Positions 1 to 11,681 of a stretch of 64,000 bases of DNA are shown here, one piece after another. Origin of the DNA: Kalaharituber pfeilii (lineage: Eukaryota > Ascomycota > Pezizomycetes > Pezizales > Pezizaceae); NCBI GenBank assembly GCA_015179045.1, contig WHUZ01000053.1, positions 310,001-374,000 of the forward strand, written 5' to 3'. Position 1 is the stretch's first letter. Each line of letters begins with the position of its first letter. Position numbers and translations under genes: made by a program. A model generated the notes under the pieces. That model was not told the DNA's origin. It saw only the letters and a program-made list of their open reading frames with translations, and made no database searches.

Positions 1-27
1 CCCTTTTTATTTTATCTTTTTTTTTTT

Positions 28-1975
28 TTACTCTGAGACATATTTATACGGATTCATAATCCCGTTCTATATAACCGTGCACGAATCATGTTAGTTTCCC
101 ATCATTATATCCATCGCCTGAGGGTAATGCCAAAAGCACACTTACCGGATCATACTGCTGTTTGATGTCCCTCATCAACCTCAAAATCTCCGGCGCCCTT
201 GAGTACCCCACGTATGCTTTCTTTGCCAACCCCAGCCCATGTTCCGCACTGATGCTCCCTCCCCTCTCCTGAATCCACTCGTACACGAACGGCTCCAGTA
301 CCTGCTCGACGCGCTTATCATACCTCCTCACAGGCACATTCAAATGCAGATTCGAGTCGCCCATGTGTCCGTAGCCGACCGTGTCTACGACTAAGTGTGC
401 TTCACTATCTCCTAGAATCCCCGCCTCCAAGCACTGCTGCCGCGTCGCCGTCACAAGGTCGTAGAACTCTGCAAGCGGGATCGAGACGTCGTATTTGTAG
501 CATCCGCCCCAGTGGCCGAGGACCTCAGGGATACCCTCGCGCCAGGACCAGAGGTTGCGGAGTTCCGTCTCGTTCTGGGCGAGGACGCCGTCAGCAACGA
601 CGCCGCTAGTCAGGAGGCCCTCGAGGAGGACTTCGAGCTTGGCGTCATCGTGCTCCTTGTTGGAGCCGGAGGTCTCGATGAGGATGTGGAAGGGGTACTG
701 TCCCTCGAGTGGGGGCTTCTTGCCTGTCACCTTGGCGACACAGGACTGTGACTTGCCGTCCATAAGCTCGAAGGCGGAAAGAATTTCGGAAAGCTGTTGC
801 TTCGTTCTGACGAAAGCTTGCCGAACGGCATCAAATGACTCGACACCAAAGTACGCGACGTTGACGGCGTTGGGTTTCTGCGGGCATTGGACTGAGATGC
901 CGGTGATGACGCCGATGGTGCCTTCGGAGCCGATGAAGAGCTGCTTAAGGTCGTATCCGGTGTTGTTTTTGCGGAGGGTGGAAAGGTCATTGACGATGCG
1001 GCCGTCGGGGAGGACCGCCTCGACGCCGAGGATGGTGCCGTGGAGGGTGCCGTAGCGGAGGAGGCGAAGACCGCCCGCGTTTGTGGCTACGTTGCCGCCG
1101 ACATGACAGGATCCTTTGGCGCCGAGGTCTAGAGGAAAGATATAGCCTCTCTCTCGGAGGTAGTTGTCTGCAACTTCGAGGATGACACCGGCGTCGCATA
1201 CTAGTATGCCTGAAACGGGGTCAAAGGAGCGAATCTGGTTAAACGAGGCCAGGGAGATGACAATCTCGTCGAACACGGGGACAGAGCCACCGACGAGACC
1301 GGTGTTGCCGCCTTGCGGGACGACGGCGAGCTTGCGGGTGTTGCAGTAGGAGAGGATGGAAGAAACTTCGGTCGTGGTGCGGGGCTTGAGGACGACTTGG
1401 GTGCGGCCGCGATACTTGCGCATCCAGTCACAGTTGAAGGGTTCGAGATCGTCGGAAGTAGCATTTGCGTTGGGAGTCACGGTTTCAAGGACGGCGGCGG
1501 GAGAGGTGAGAATGGATTTGAAGTAGGCAATATCTCCTTCAGTTATCTTTGCGGGTGTAGGAGGGATCTCAGGTCAGCTATATGAGAGTAACAGAGTAAC
1601 AAGTCGTGTGTGGGATATGCGCTCGCACACCTTCGCAAAATTCGGATTGCGCTTCAGCTCCGGGTATCTGTAATTTAGGTCAGAGCGCCTTTCAGGTAGC
1701 AATTGCTGAGGTAGGCCAATCGAACTGGGGGCAACATACGAATCCGACGTGAACTTGATCTCCTTCGTCGGGGCCTTCGACTTGGTCGCCGTCGAAGCCA
1801 CAGACGGCCCATGGGCTTCTGCCGTGGAGTACCGCCATTGCTGCCATCCCCGCGCAAGTGATGGTCGCAGCTGCTGCGCCGTCCGCCCGCACAACAGGAA
1901 GCTTGCGCTATATGGTGCCGTGCGCCGTGGCGGGAGGGCGCGGGATGCCGAAGTGAATACCCGGGCGCAGCTCAT
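28..1975 (-). CDS. DLD2: Mitochondrial D-2-hydroxyglutarate / D-lactate dehydrogenase (FAD)
   Basis: Three exons: complement(join(28..66,146..1546,1631..1975)), 594 aa. The protein belongs to the FAD-binding oxidase/transferase family (D2HGDH, yeast Dld2/Dld3), which oxidises D-2-hydroxyglutarate or D-lactate in the mitochondrion. Seen: a basic, Ser/Arg-rich N-terminus typical of a mitochondrial presequence; the FAD-binding motif [23 protein letters not shown]; and the C-terminal motifs GHMGDSNLH and [11 protein letters not shown]. The 84-nt intron (1547..1630) restores the conserved joint [15 protein letters not shown] 79-nt intron (67..145) is needed at the 3' end: splicing at GTAAGT gives the family ending [10 protein letters not shown] instead of an unrelated tail that stops at 86. 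The start at 1975 is the first ATG ahead of the presequence. D2HGDH and D-LDH members cannot be separated by sequence reading alone, so the substrate is inferred. Confidence 0.93.
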
Positions 1976-2783
1976 GGTGTATGAAGAAGTACTTTGGGGA
2001 ATTGGAATCTGCGGGCGGCGCAGCGCAGGCGGGGGTATCTGCGAGGGCGAATTTTGAGGGGCAAAAACAGCACGGAGAGGGGGGGGTGGGGAGCTCTCAG
2101 CAGCGGCTGCTCACAGCACGGGAGAGCCGACGCTTGGGAAACATGTATTCTCTTTTTTGTTTTATGTTTTTCTTTCGTTATGATTTTTCGCACTTGCGCC
2201 ACTGGCACCGTTTATGCACTAGAGTAACCCTAACCAAGGCATGCCGCGGCAAAGTAGGAAAGTATGCGAGAGCAAACGGAGGGAACGGGGGACCACATCA
2301 AGAACCCCCTACATACACGCCGGTACCATGCCGTGGGAATGATGTGGAGCGGGAGTTGCCATCTCTCAGAACGCACGGCGCAAGCACTATGCTTACTATT
2401 GTTCGGGCAGCTGTCTCTATGGTATGTTTTGATATGTATGATAGCCACCTAACCTAGCTTCACCATGATCATGCTCCGACGTGTGACAGTTCACGTTGTG
2501 AGTTCTTGGCATTGCCTCAGACGATGAATTAGTTCAGCTTCGTGCGCACGTGATGATCCTTGTCGATAAGAGGGGTTCGTGCGATACGGTTCACCAACAG
2601 CGAGATGTAAGCGATAGGGAGCTACACAGACCATTGACTGGTTGGTAAGTTGCGTGGAGTTGAACCAAGAATGTTGGTAGCAAGGTGCTGAACAGATTGA
2701 TAATCCTAGGGGACATGTCCGCAGCAGCTACCCACCTCCATATACAAAGAATTATTATACTCCACTCTGATGACTATCAACAA
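1976..2783. other. Intergenic, no gene seen
   Basis: Upstream region of the dehydrogenase gene. Open frames here are short and show no recognisable family. A single CCCTAACC-like stretch near 2227 is too short to be a telomeric repeat array. Confidence 0.6.
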
Positions 2784-3133
2784 GGTAGCTGCGCCGTCGG
2801 CGTCAAGGGCGCCAACATTGTTGTCCTCCACTGCGAAAAACGCTCTACCATGAAACTCCCAAGACGCCCCCGGCTTTATCGACAACCACGTCTGTCTTGC
2901 CTTTGTCGGGCTGAACGCCGACGCCCATATCCTTACCGACAAAGCTCGTATAGAAGCCCAGTCCCATAGGCTTACAGTTGAGGACGTAGTCACGACCATC
3001 ACGAAGTTCATCGCAGGGAGTACAGCAGAGGGATACACAGTCGGGAGGTGCACGGCCATTCGGCAATTCGACGCTGGTAATTGAGTTTGATCCAAAAGAT
3101 ACGATTTCAAGGTTATATCAGACAGAGCCATCC
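2784..3133 (+). pseudogene. Broken proteasome alpha-subunit copy (PSMA7/Pre6-like)
   Basis: Three short frames in succession match one protein, the 20S proteasome subunit alpha-4 (PSMA7, yeast Pre6). Frame 1 (2784-2855) reads GSCAVGVKGANIVVL and CEKRSTMKL. Frame 2 (2878-3020) reads [18 protein letters not shown] and [14 protein letters not shown]. Frame 3 (3026-3133) reads QSGGARPFG and [16 protein letters not shown]. Between frames 1 and 2 about eight codons are missing or scrambled, and a second shift lies near 3020-3026. No start codon, no N-terminal third and no C-terminal helices were found, and no introns interrupt the matched part, so it may be a retrocopy or a segment that lost its ends. 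It cannot make a working subunit. The identity is strong because the order of blocks is kept across all three frames. Whether it is alpha-4 or a close paralog is less sure. Confidence 0.85.
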
Positions 3134-4640
3134 AGAATTCTTCCTCAGGCTTTTGCGCCTAGCGTTCGTATCTATCCATCTATCTATCTCTCTCTAATTA
3201 TACCACCAAACCAACCTATCTGCTGCCTCCTCAATGTCCCATAGCGGCTTTACCACATCTCCCCTAGCACTGTCGTCCTTGAGCATCCTATGAACTCCGC
3301 AACAGTATAACAATCAGCACACCAATTCCTAACAAGCTCCGTCCCACAGAAGCTCTTTCTTTCTTGTTTTACAAAGCAGATATACCTCGGATCGACACTG
3401 ACATCCTCCCCTTTGCTGATTCAAGTAATATTTGTTGCAAACTCCCCAACCTTGACAACTGTTGCCCACTTCGATCCTTAAGTTTTCCAAAACGTTTCCT
3501 TTTGTTTGGAAGGGGGGTAAGATGAGTCTGGTTGTGGGTATCTCAATCTTCAATAACTTCAACAACGTCCCTCCTTCCAATTCGAAAGTTGACATTAAAC
3601 TGTGTAGCAACTGAGCTATCGTGGAAGTACAGAATTTATGTATACAGCCAGACTAAGGATTTTTACCAAACAATTAAAACGACTTGTCCCTGTTCCAACT
3701 CCCAATTGATCATTGCTAGAATTTTTAACTCTAAAGATCATCGCTGGAATCGGGGCATTACAGTACATCTTATTTACTTCAAAGATGCCTCTTCCCCGCT
3801 CGACAAGAGAATCGAACTTGGGCCCTCCAACTCTGTACGGTACCTCTCAGTGGGCGCTTATTGTTACCTCCATCACTAAAGACAATAGCATTCCACTCAG
3901 ACAAGGCATAGGGCAGTTCACAAAATCAGAAAACTCATCTTTCTTAAACCACATCGCCCTCCCATCCCAGCGCCCAGTAAAACTGCCCTTTCAGCAGCTG
4001 CTCGGATTTCACAAACTACTCCTTAGTAGGTCGACTACTCCCTTGTGTTTTTGTTTATAACTATTTTGTTTATTCTGTCTAGCACTTTATCAATGTTTTA
4101 TAGCTATTGAGGTTTTATGGTATCTTTCTTGTGTGTGTAACGGGGGCTTAAGGACCAGGTGGTCGGGGCTTGTAGGTAGAGTACTCGAGTACAGTGAACC
4201 GTAAAAATTTAAGGATTAGGCAATATTGGTGTAAGTGTATCATGCAATATGCAGATTGAGTCTGTATTTGATAGGCAAAAGAGACCGCTTTCAGGAAACA
4301 CTTTTCCCAATACCCCCAAGACCTTTTACGAGTCACTGTACAAGTACAAGAAGGGCTTAAACATTTTATAAAGAATCAAAAGCTTTGTGACGCAAAAAGT
4401 TACATACGTATTCTTGGCCTCCTGGGCAGGGGTTCGGCGGCGCTGGCATAGGATTACTAAGCCCTTTCTTGACGACAGCGAGTTCATTCATTATGTAAAA
4501 ATAATCCAAAGGCCCGGGAAAGAGAGCACCATAAACCCTATTTTGTCCTCGCTTCGTTATCCGTCCATATTTCGCAAACAATCCCATCGCTGCAGATTAA
4601 GCTACTATTAATTACTATTACATGTTCCTCCTTCTGCCTA
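3134..4640. other. Intergenic, no gene seen
   Basis: It lies between the proteasome relic and the beta-glucosidase 3' end. A short (TATC)n-like run sits near 3170-3195, and a perfect 12-bp palindrome GTACTCGAGTAC is at 4181-4192. No open frame looks coding. Confidence 0.55.
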
Positions 4641-4752
4641 TTACTTGCATATCGAGAAGAATGAACTATACTTCACACACACTGTCCCCTTCTCACAATT
4701 CTTGCACCCCTCATATCCCTTCCCACCACACTGCTCCCACTTCTTCGCCTCA
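4641..4752 (-). other. CBM1 cellulose-binding module at GH3 C-terminus
   Basis: The module carries the core [17 protein letters not shown] followed by NC, TVC and SSFFSIC. Spacing of the six cysteines and of the W/F/F aromatic residues fits the fungal-type CBM1 family. The linker to the FnIII-like domain is short and not Ser/Thr rich, which is unusual for CBM1 fusions. It lies downstream of the apparent frameshift, so it is made only if the frame is intact in the real genome. Confidence 0.88.
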
Positions 4753-7616
4753 CATGTCCCACCATTGTCGTCCCAAACTTTCGGTGTTTCCTTCTTGAGT
4801 GGCAAGTCCCTCGAGCTGCTTCCAACATGAATTGTATACCCATTCTTGCCATCCTGGGGAATAACCCATTGCTGGCGCACAACATCCCAAACTGAGACAT
4901 CCTTGCGTGTAAGCTCAAATATGACCGTCCTCTTCTCACCAGGCTGAAGTTCAATCTTATCAAAGCCGCGGAGCTGGCGAATAGGAGTCTCGTACTCAAT
5001 CCCCTTAGGATACTCGAGGTAGAGCTGCGGCACAGCCTTGCCAGTGCGCTTCCCAGTGTTCTTAACGGTGATAGTGACCTTGTAGATGATGTCATAGAGA
5101 GCTGGATTACCACCCTCAGCACCACCAGCAATTGGTGGTGGTTGAGGTTCGGTTTGATAACCAGTTGGGTATGGGTATGGGCCAGTGGTTATATTGCTTG
5201 GGTTGTCGAGATAGGGATAGATGTACTTTGGAATTCTGGTGGTGATCTCAGCAGGCCACTCAACCTCGCTTGGGTCAGGGATAGAGTTATTATATTCAGG
5301 GACTGGGCTACGTGGGGGCGGGCCTGGCGGCTCTTCGGTTGGGGGTTGACCATCACAACCTCGAGGTTGCTGAACTTGAAGGTAGTGTACGATAAGCCGA
5401 AACCGAACTCGAAGCGAGGAATGATCTTTTGCTTATCAAACCACTTGTAGTCAACAAAAAGACCTTCAGTGAAGGACTGAGGAATGATTCCGGTTCCCTC
5501 CTCGATAATCGTGATACTTGATCCCCAGTCCCCCTCACGCTTGCCAATAGTGTAAGGAAGGTGACCAGATGGGGAGACTTTGCCGAACAAGATGTCAGCA
5601 AGGGGATAGCCAACAGATTGACCAGGAAGGTGAGCCAAGACAACAGCTTTAACGTTCTTGTGGTTGATCCACTCCTCCATCAGGATTGGGCCAACAGAAT
5701 GGATCAAGACAATAGTATTCTTGCAAGAATCTGCCACTGCCTTGACTAGAGCATCACCATTGTGCCATGCATGCATATGAGCCCTGTCTCCTATATTTCC
5801 TTCGACAGTAATAAAAACCTCGCCTGCATTGGAAGTAATCGAGACAATGCACTTGGCGTTGCGAGTAGAAGCCATCTCCTTGAGCTCGGTGCTGACATTG
5901 TCATTGTTGTACCACTGAACATCCTCAGCAACGTGCATGATTGCATCAATAGGAGCAATCATGTCCTCAGGAAGCTCGCTAGTGCCGGAACCCCAGCCAT
6001 GGGTCAGGACTCCAATATTGCAGCCACGATCAGGGCATGCGTTGGGACCATCAGGGTTGTTTCCCGCATGAGTACCAAAGACTTTGATAATATCCTTGGT
6101 GCTGAGTGGAAGGACATCATCTTTATTCTTAAGGAGTGTGATGGCATCGCGAGCAACAGCATCGGCGATGGCTCCATGGTTTCCGCGGACGTCAACGTGC
6201 TCGTTAACAACGACAATAGGGCCAGTGTTTGCACCCTTGTAGAGGACATCGGTATCGTTCTTGGTCCAGGAGGAGAATGAAACTCTGGGGTAGTTTTGGT
6301 CTTGACCAAGTTGATACCACGCAGCAACTATACGAGTGACCTAATTCCAGTTAGCATTTATGCCTCTCTTCTGCATGCAATCCGTGTCAGAGGAAAACTT
6401 ACAGCATCATCTAAGCGGTCAACTGGAATGCTGCTATTGAGAATGCTACGAGACAATTCAGGGCCCCAAAGTGATTCACCATCAGCCCATGAGTTTCCGT
6501 CTCCAGGTTGAGTCATATCAAGTCCAGCTAAAGCAGATCCAACTCCAGAGCGTTGAGCGAGCCAATCTAGTGCATAGTCAGTTTTGCATCCACCTTGCGT
6601 ACAAAGAGCCTGATATACCTGCCATAACGTAGCCTTGAAATCCAAGCTCATCCTTCAAAATGCCGTTGAGGAGCTTGCTATTCTCACAGCCATAGGACCC
6701 ATTAATCTAGGAATTGGCCATCAGTCTTTGCTCATCAACAATTTGCAATGGTAAAATTACTGTGTTGTAGCTGCACATGACGGATGCAACACCAGCTCGC
6801 ACAGCAGCAGCGAATGGTGGAAGATAGACTTCGTGCATGGTACGGTCATCAACAATTGGAGAGATGGTGTTGGGATTACCGCCATCTCCACGAAGATGCT
6901 CTTGCTCGTTTGCAATGTAATGCTTGATGGTTGCTTGACAGCCAGCATCTTGGATACCCTACTTCATCATGTCAGAAATATAGAAACTGAAATATGTCGA
7001 GGCTGCAATTACCTTTACAGAGTAATAGCTAGCTTCAGACATCAAGTGAGTGTCAGCGGAAAAGCCTTCCCAATTCCTGCCGCCTCGAGGCTGCCTTCCT
7101 AAAGGACCAACAGCTGGCCCGAGGAGGATATGGACACCCTTTCCTTTGGCTTCCTCCCCCATTGCCCGGCCACGTTGATACATCAAATTCCTATCCCATG
7201 TAGCACCAGTTGTGATACCTGCAGGGAATGCAGTATTCAAATCATTAAATCGAAGGCCTAATGGCCCATCTTGTGCGCAGAGAGAAGGAAAGCCAAGCCT
7301 ATCAACTGGGCCAGTGTTTCCAACACAACGGCCCTACTATAATGTTAGCTGAAGATTTACATTCAGTAGAAGAGCAAGTCACCATGGACCATCCAACTGC
7401 TGTTGTCACATTGACCTTCTCAGCTAGGGTCATCTGAGAGACAAGAAGCTTCGCTTTCTCATAGGATGCTGCCCAAGTAGGAGCCCATCCACCCTTTGGA
7501 GCTGGGTAGTATGGAGGGCTGTAGAGGGGTTCGGCATTCGCACGGTTTACCAGCTCGAGTGGGCCAGCGGTAACCGTAGAAAGTGCCAAAACGAAAGCTG
7601 CGAGTGTCCTATACAT
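4641..7616 (-). CDS. Secreted GH3 beta-glucosidase with C-terminal CBM1; frameshift
   Basis: Exons: complement(join(4641..6340,6403..6566,6619..6706,6761..6958,7013..7333,7383..7616)). Glycoside hydrolase family 3 beta-glucosidases cleave cellobiose and cello-oligosaccharides outside the cell. Seen: an N-terminal signal peptide ([17 protein letters not shown]); substrate-site motifs GGRNWEGFS and [10 protein letters not shown]; the nucleophile Asp in GYVMADW, formed across the 6567-6618 intron; [12 protein letters not shown]; the second domain with SPSGHLPYT; and the GLSYTTF motif before the FnIII-like domain. The last ~37 residues form a CBM1 cellulose-binding module ([12 protein letters not shown], six Cys, aromatic W and FF positions kept). 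Reading frame is lost once: after VVMVN, at the G5 run 5341-5345 (+ strand), the frame must gain one base to continue as [11 protein letters not shown] and [16 protein letters not shown]. With that base the protein is 901 aa; as written it stops at 5189 after 718 aa and lacks FnIII and CBM1. No canonical intron fits there. Confidence 0.93.
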
Positions 7617-7704
7617 AGCTGCTATCCGCACAGGTCCGATGTGCCAGATGGGGAGCTCACGATTGAGGGAAGGTGAGGATTCATGATGGGAGCGGTAACC
7701 CGCA

Positions 7705-7712
7705 CCTTTATA
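7705..7712 (-). promoter_or_regulatory. TATA box of the beta-glucosidase gene
   Basis: TATAAAGG on the minus strand, about 90 bases upstream of the ATG at 7616. Position and sequence fit a core TATA element. Its use is inferred. Confidence 0.45.
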
Positions 7713-7716
7713 CACT

Positions 7717-10700
7717 GTGTTTGGAGCCCCGAAAACATTTGACTGAAAACACAAGTTGAAGACCAAGGAACACGAATGACAGAAACCAGGGCCGGCGGGA
7801 AAGTAGCGACCGCATAAGCTCAATGCCTCAAGCTGCCAATCCTGGATAGTCTGGTGATTCTGGGTTGGCTTCGGTAAGCTAGTTAAGGCAACTGATAATC
7901 ATGGCTGATTGGAGTTCTGAGGATTTGGGTTTCCCAGTGTAGTACAACGCCTAGGCTTGTGAGTGACAGACATTAAATTCCCCACAACAAGTAACCGAAG
8001 ATGAAGTCGGGGATTGGGCCCGTCGTACGCTATACTTGTTGTACAAGGAGTAAATAAGTATTTTTCTGGATTCGATTTGTTTCCAAGATAAGAACCCAGC
8101 ATTGTAAACGGGCTATCAGGTCTAATGGGGATATATTCCCGGTGAACCTAGCATAATTTCACGCCCTTAACGAAATCAAGCCTTTCAGGGAGTAGATCAC
8201 TTGCCTTCTCGATGGCAGCTCATGTGAAGCGGCAGCATGCAAGCGTTCTCTCAATTATAGTGCATTATGTAGTACAATATTTCCAAATCCAGGAGCTCTC
8301 AATCACAGCAATGTGCGTCTTGGTGTGATTACATAAGTCTGAGAGTAACTGTCTGGAATCTGGAACTAAGTCGCGTCAGCTATCAACCCACAGCTATGTA
8401 AGTGCAAAGCGACCATAGAGACATGCTGAGTTACCATACATTTTGAGGAAACTTGCAACTTACTAGAAAAGGCCACCTGAACTCAGGTGAGAAGGTAGTT
8501 GGTCACCGAATGGCTGCACATCTTTCCTGTTCCTCACAAAATGGCGCAGATTTGCTTCCGTATCTCGCCGCAAGATACGATGCCCTTGTCGCTCTTGAGA
8601 GTTAAATTTCGTCGGCACATATAGGCGCAAGTGAATGGTGTCAACGTTGACCAAGGCCCGCACCGGCTGCGGCAGGCCCACTTGCACTAGATTCAACCCC
8701 AGAAACATCCACAGTGGTGTAGCGGCAGGGTTGCATGCAAGGAATGAGAAAGTGTGGGGATGTTGGCGGAGAAGAGCAGGGGGATCCCAAGTGCAGAGTG
8801 CGAGCAGTTTTACCTGTTCCTGACAAAACAAAGAGGTTTTGTTCGCAAAGTTTGGGTGTCGTAGTGACGGTCTTGAGAGAGGCCTCCTGCGAGAATCACT
8901 GAACCGAGGCCGAAAACAAAAACTGGAGGGAAACGCTTCTGCCCCATACTCTTCCACTCAGACCAGACTATGGAGAGTCCGATGACATGCGGACTAGCAC
9001 ATAATCCGGCAGAGAATCAGAACGGTATGCGATTCTGATTGCATGTGAAGCTGCAATCTCGAGATTGTGAAGCCGTGTGATCTATGGTGTGAATGTGCCT
9101 GACTGTGGCAAGTAGTCCAAACTACCTAAAGGAGTTAACTTCGATGTCCTCGTGCACCAATTGATGCTTGGCTTGGCGCATCTAGCTTACTGACTCGAGA
9201 AAGATCGTGACTGGCCCCGTAGTCTGGTTGCACTGGCCCCGCATCGTTCCTATCGGTTCTCAAGTTGAACAAAGAGGACTCTGATGACTGATGACTGAAG
9301 TATGACAATGTAGAGGCTGCACCAACATCAGCAGGACATTTTCGCCGCCTCAGTTGCTCGTCCAAGATTGCTACCCTCAGTTTCGCGCCACTGCCGCTGT
9401 CTCAGAAACAAACTGTGTGGAGCCTGCCAGTTCAGCCTGCGGCACAACAGTCAAAGCCGGAGTATCGGGCCGTAAGCTGCCATCGGGCAGTCCTCAGAGA
9501 GGCATGCCGTTTGTGAGAACAACGTTTTCATGATGTAATGTGGGGCACCAACATCGTAGTTACCCAAAAGAGGAAAAGTCATGGTACAGGTGACCCTGGC
9601 TATAATGAACCTCGTTTTAGTGAGAACCTGGATATGGTGAAGGAATGGGCCAGATTCTTTGTGTATATAGGTAAAGAAAGTGCACTTGCTACAGTTTATA
9701 GTGAAGAGAATCGGTCTGATTCTTGGCCAGAGTCACCTGTAGTCACAAATGTTGAGTCACGCTTAAGCTTGGCTCTATCCTCCGACACTCCCCGGGGTCA
9801 AGACTCCATGTCTAATGAGTGCACTTGAATCGGCATAAAGAATTTAAAGGCTCCCCAGAGAACCTGTCAAATCTCGTTGCAGCTACTGTTCTCGTCCTCG
9901 GCAGTAACTGGCTTAAGTTGATTGAAGTTATATACAAAGTCAAATTTAAATAGTTCTGGAGCATAGAGGCGGCAGTTATCGTACGCAGACTTTCTTGGCT
10001 CGTTGCCAGGCAAACTCCCGCCACTGTGCCAAGGAACAGACCTATCCTGTGATGAAACAACAGATCATGAAGAAATATACTAACTTCTCCTCTGCTACAA
10101 TTACAAATGTCATTGAAGACAACTATGCCAGAGCAAAGAACTTTGACAAGCCTCTACAATATACCCCTCGCCTAAAACAATTTGATGAACTGGTAGAAAT
10201 TTTGAAAAAAAGAGTTCTTGTATCTAGATCAATTTGGTTCAAAAATGGAGATTTTCTTGTTTACTGGAAAATTATGCAGTTATATGAAAAAAGACTGACA
10301 GAAGAATGCCCTGAACTACTAGATACCCCATATGAGTGGAATAAGAGAGAAAGAAGAATGAAAAGAATTGAAATAGAGATTTTCCACGTGCAACCGAAAA
10401 TCATGATCTTGTAAAATAATTGGGTCCAGGAGTTCGACGCAAGTAACTTAGCATAAGATTTGGCCAATTGAGTGTTCTCGTGCCCCCACCAATTGAGTAT
10501 CAAACCGTGTTCCTCATTCTATTAGCTTGTTACTTCTTCACCACCTGCCCAGTACTTTTACTATGCAACAATGGCATAAAATGGAGGATTTATCTGCATT
10601 GATATCTCATCAGTACTACTTTTGTACTAATCGAACTTGTTCCTGTATAGAGTCGTGCTGGTCACAAAGAGCTCAGCATCTCCAGGACCCACTTGGCCGA

Positions 10701-10968
10701 ACATCCATCACATTCACATTGTAAGGGTTGTGAGGAAGTTGTAGGGCAAAGAGATGTCACACATATAAGCCGCACTACCATATGCCGAATGTGCTCTAGC
10801 CACAGATCAGCTCTGCATGCCCCCTCTTGCAATGGGAGCAGGAACAGATGCGGCCAGAAGAATTGAGGAATAAGAGCCAATGAAGGACAAGACAGATATT
10901 TTCTACTGTAAGAACCTTACGGTAGCTGTTGATAGATTTGTACTCTGTACATGAGACTACTCTGTACT
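7717..10968. other. Gene-poor stretch; isolated open frames only
   Basis: No recognised gene. Open frames at 8463-8957 (-), 9135-9365 (-) and 9538-9828 (+) have no motifs I recognise and no convincing splice partners. The frame at 9995-10414 is listed separately. Confidence 0.5.
9995..10414 (+). CDS. Unrecognised 139-aa open frame, possible gene fragment
   Basis: Open frame in AT-rich sequence inside a gene-poor block. The product is Lys/Glu/Arg rich and looks helical, with stretches such as YTPRLKQFDELVEILKKR and EWNKRERRMKR; a later ATG at 10052 is an equally good start. I do not recognise a family. Its composition is more protein-like than the neighbouring frames, so it may be a small gene, one exon of one, or a remnant. 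No splice partner was identified. Confidence 0.25.
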   Translation: MARCQANSRHCAKEQTYPVMKQQIMKKYTNFSSATITNVIEDNYARAKNFDKPLQYTPRLKQFDELVEILKKRVLVSRSIWFKNGDFLVYWKIMQLYEKRLTEECPELLDTPYEWNKRERRMKRIEIEIFHVQPKIMIL

Positions 10969-11164
10969 CGCTGGTTCGGAAAGTATTAGAACGGCTGACT
11001 GATTAGACCCCGTTTGGTTGCAGTAGATCGTATCAGATAGTAGTAGTACGGTCGGAGGGTTGGTGCAACCAGACTAATCAGACCCGGTTCGAGACTGAGT
11101 TTAGATCTATGAATGGCAATTGGAACTGGGAAAGTTTGTTTGCTACATTCTCATTGTGCTAAAC

Positions 11165-11196
<32 letters not shown>

Positions 11197-11681
11197 CCCA
11201 CCACCACCAATGTCAAACTTGTCAATTGCAGCTATTGCATTGCCAGTCTCAAGCTACTATTGCTATCATTATCACTATCCATAACAGCACAGGCTACCAC
11301 TGTCTATGCCTTCTACTATAGCACTCAATCAGCCTACCCAAAATGTCAGAACTACGAAGAACGCCGTGGGTTTGCTGAAAAATAGACCTCCTGTAAGTAC
11401 GCATTTCCTTGCAATGCGAAAGTCCGCATAGAAGTTTTGTTTGCAAAGTATAACAGCATGTGCTCTGTTATTTTTATTCCAACTGCCGATAATAGGTCCA
11501 GAATGAGGATATTGTGAGGGTTGAGTTTTGCCATAATATTGGTGCAATGCGATGTCGATGTCATGATGCGATGCAATAGTGTGATGCAGTTTGCTGTAGC
11601 AGCTTGAAATCTCGGTGTACATGGTCAACCAAACAAGGCCTTATGCGCTAGTCAGCCATTCCAATACTTTCCGAATCAGCG
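10969..11681. mobile_element. 713-bp element with terminal inverted repeats (MITE-like)
   Basis: The left end (10969-11020) and the reverse complement of the right end (11626-11681) align: a 30-base outer block around TTCGGAAAGTATT and GGCTGACT with three mismatches, then a less conserved spacer, then an inner GTTTGGTTG block. The interior holds no transposase frame; it contains a run of 29 A residues (11165-11193). A TA lies next to both ends, which would fit a Tc1/mariner- or pogo-type target site, though the left side has two extra bases. I infer a non-autonomous DNA transposon; the superfamily is unproven. Confidence 0.7.

Noticed and set aside
2225..2237. CCCTAACC-like telomeric repeat
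   Set aside because: Less than two units; not an interstitial telomere array.
5189..5450. Intron in the beta-glucosidase instead of a frameshift
   Set aside because: All GT-AG pairs around 5290-5360 are either too short (26-43 nt) or give the wrong phase.
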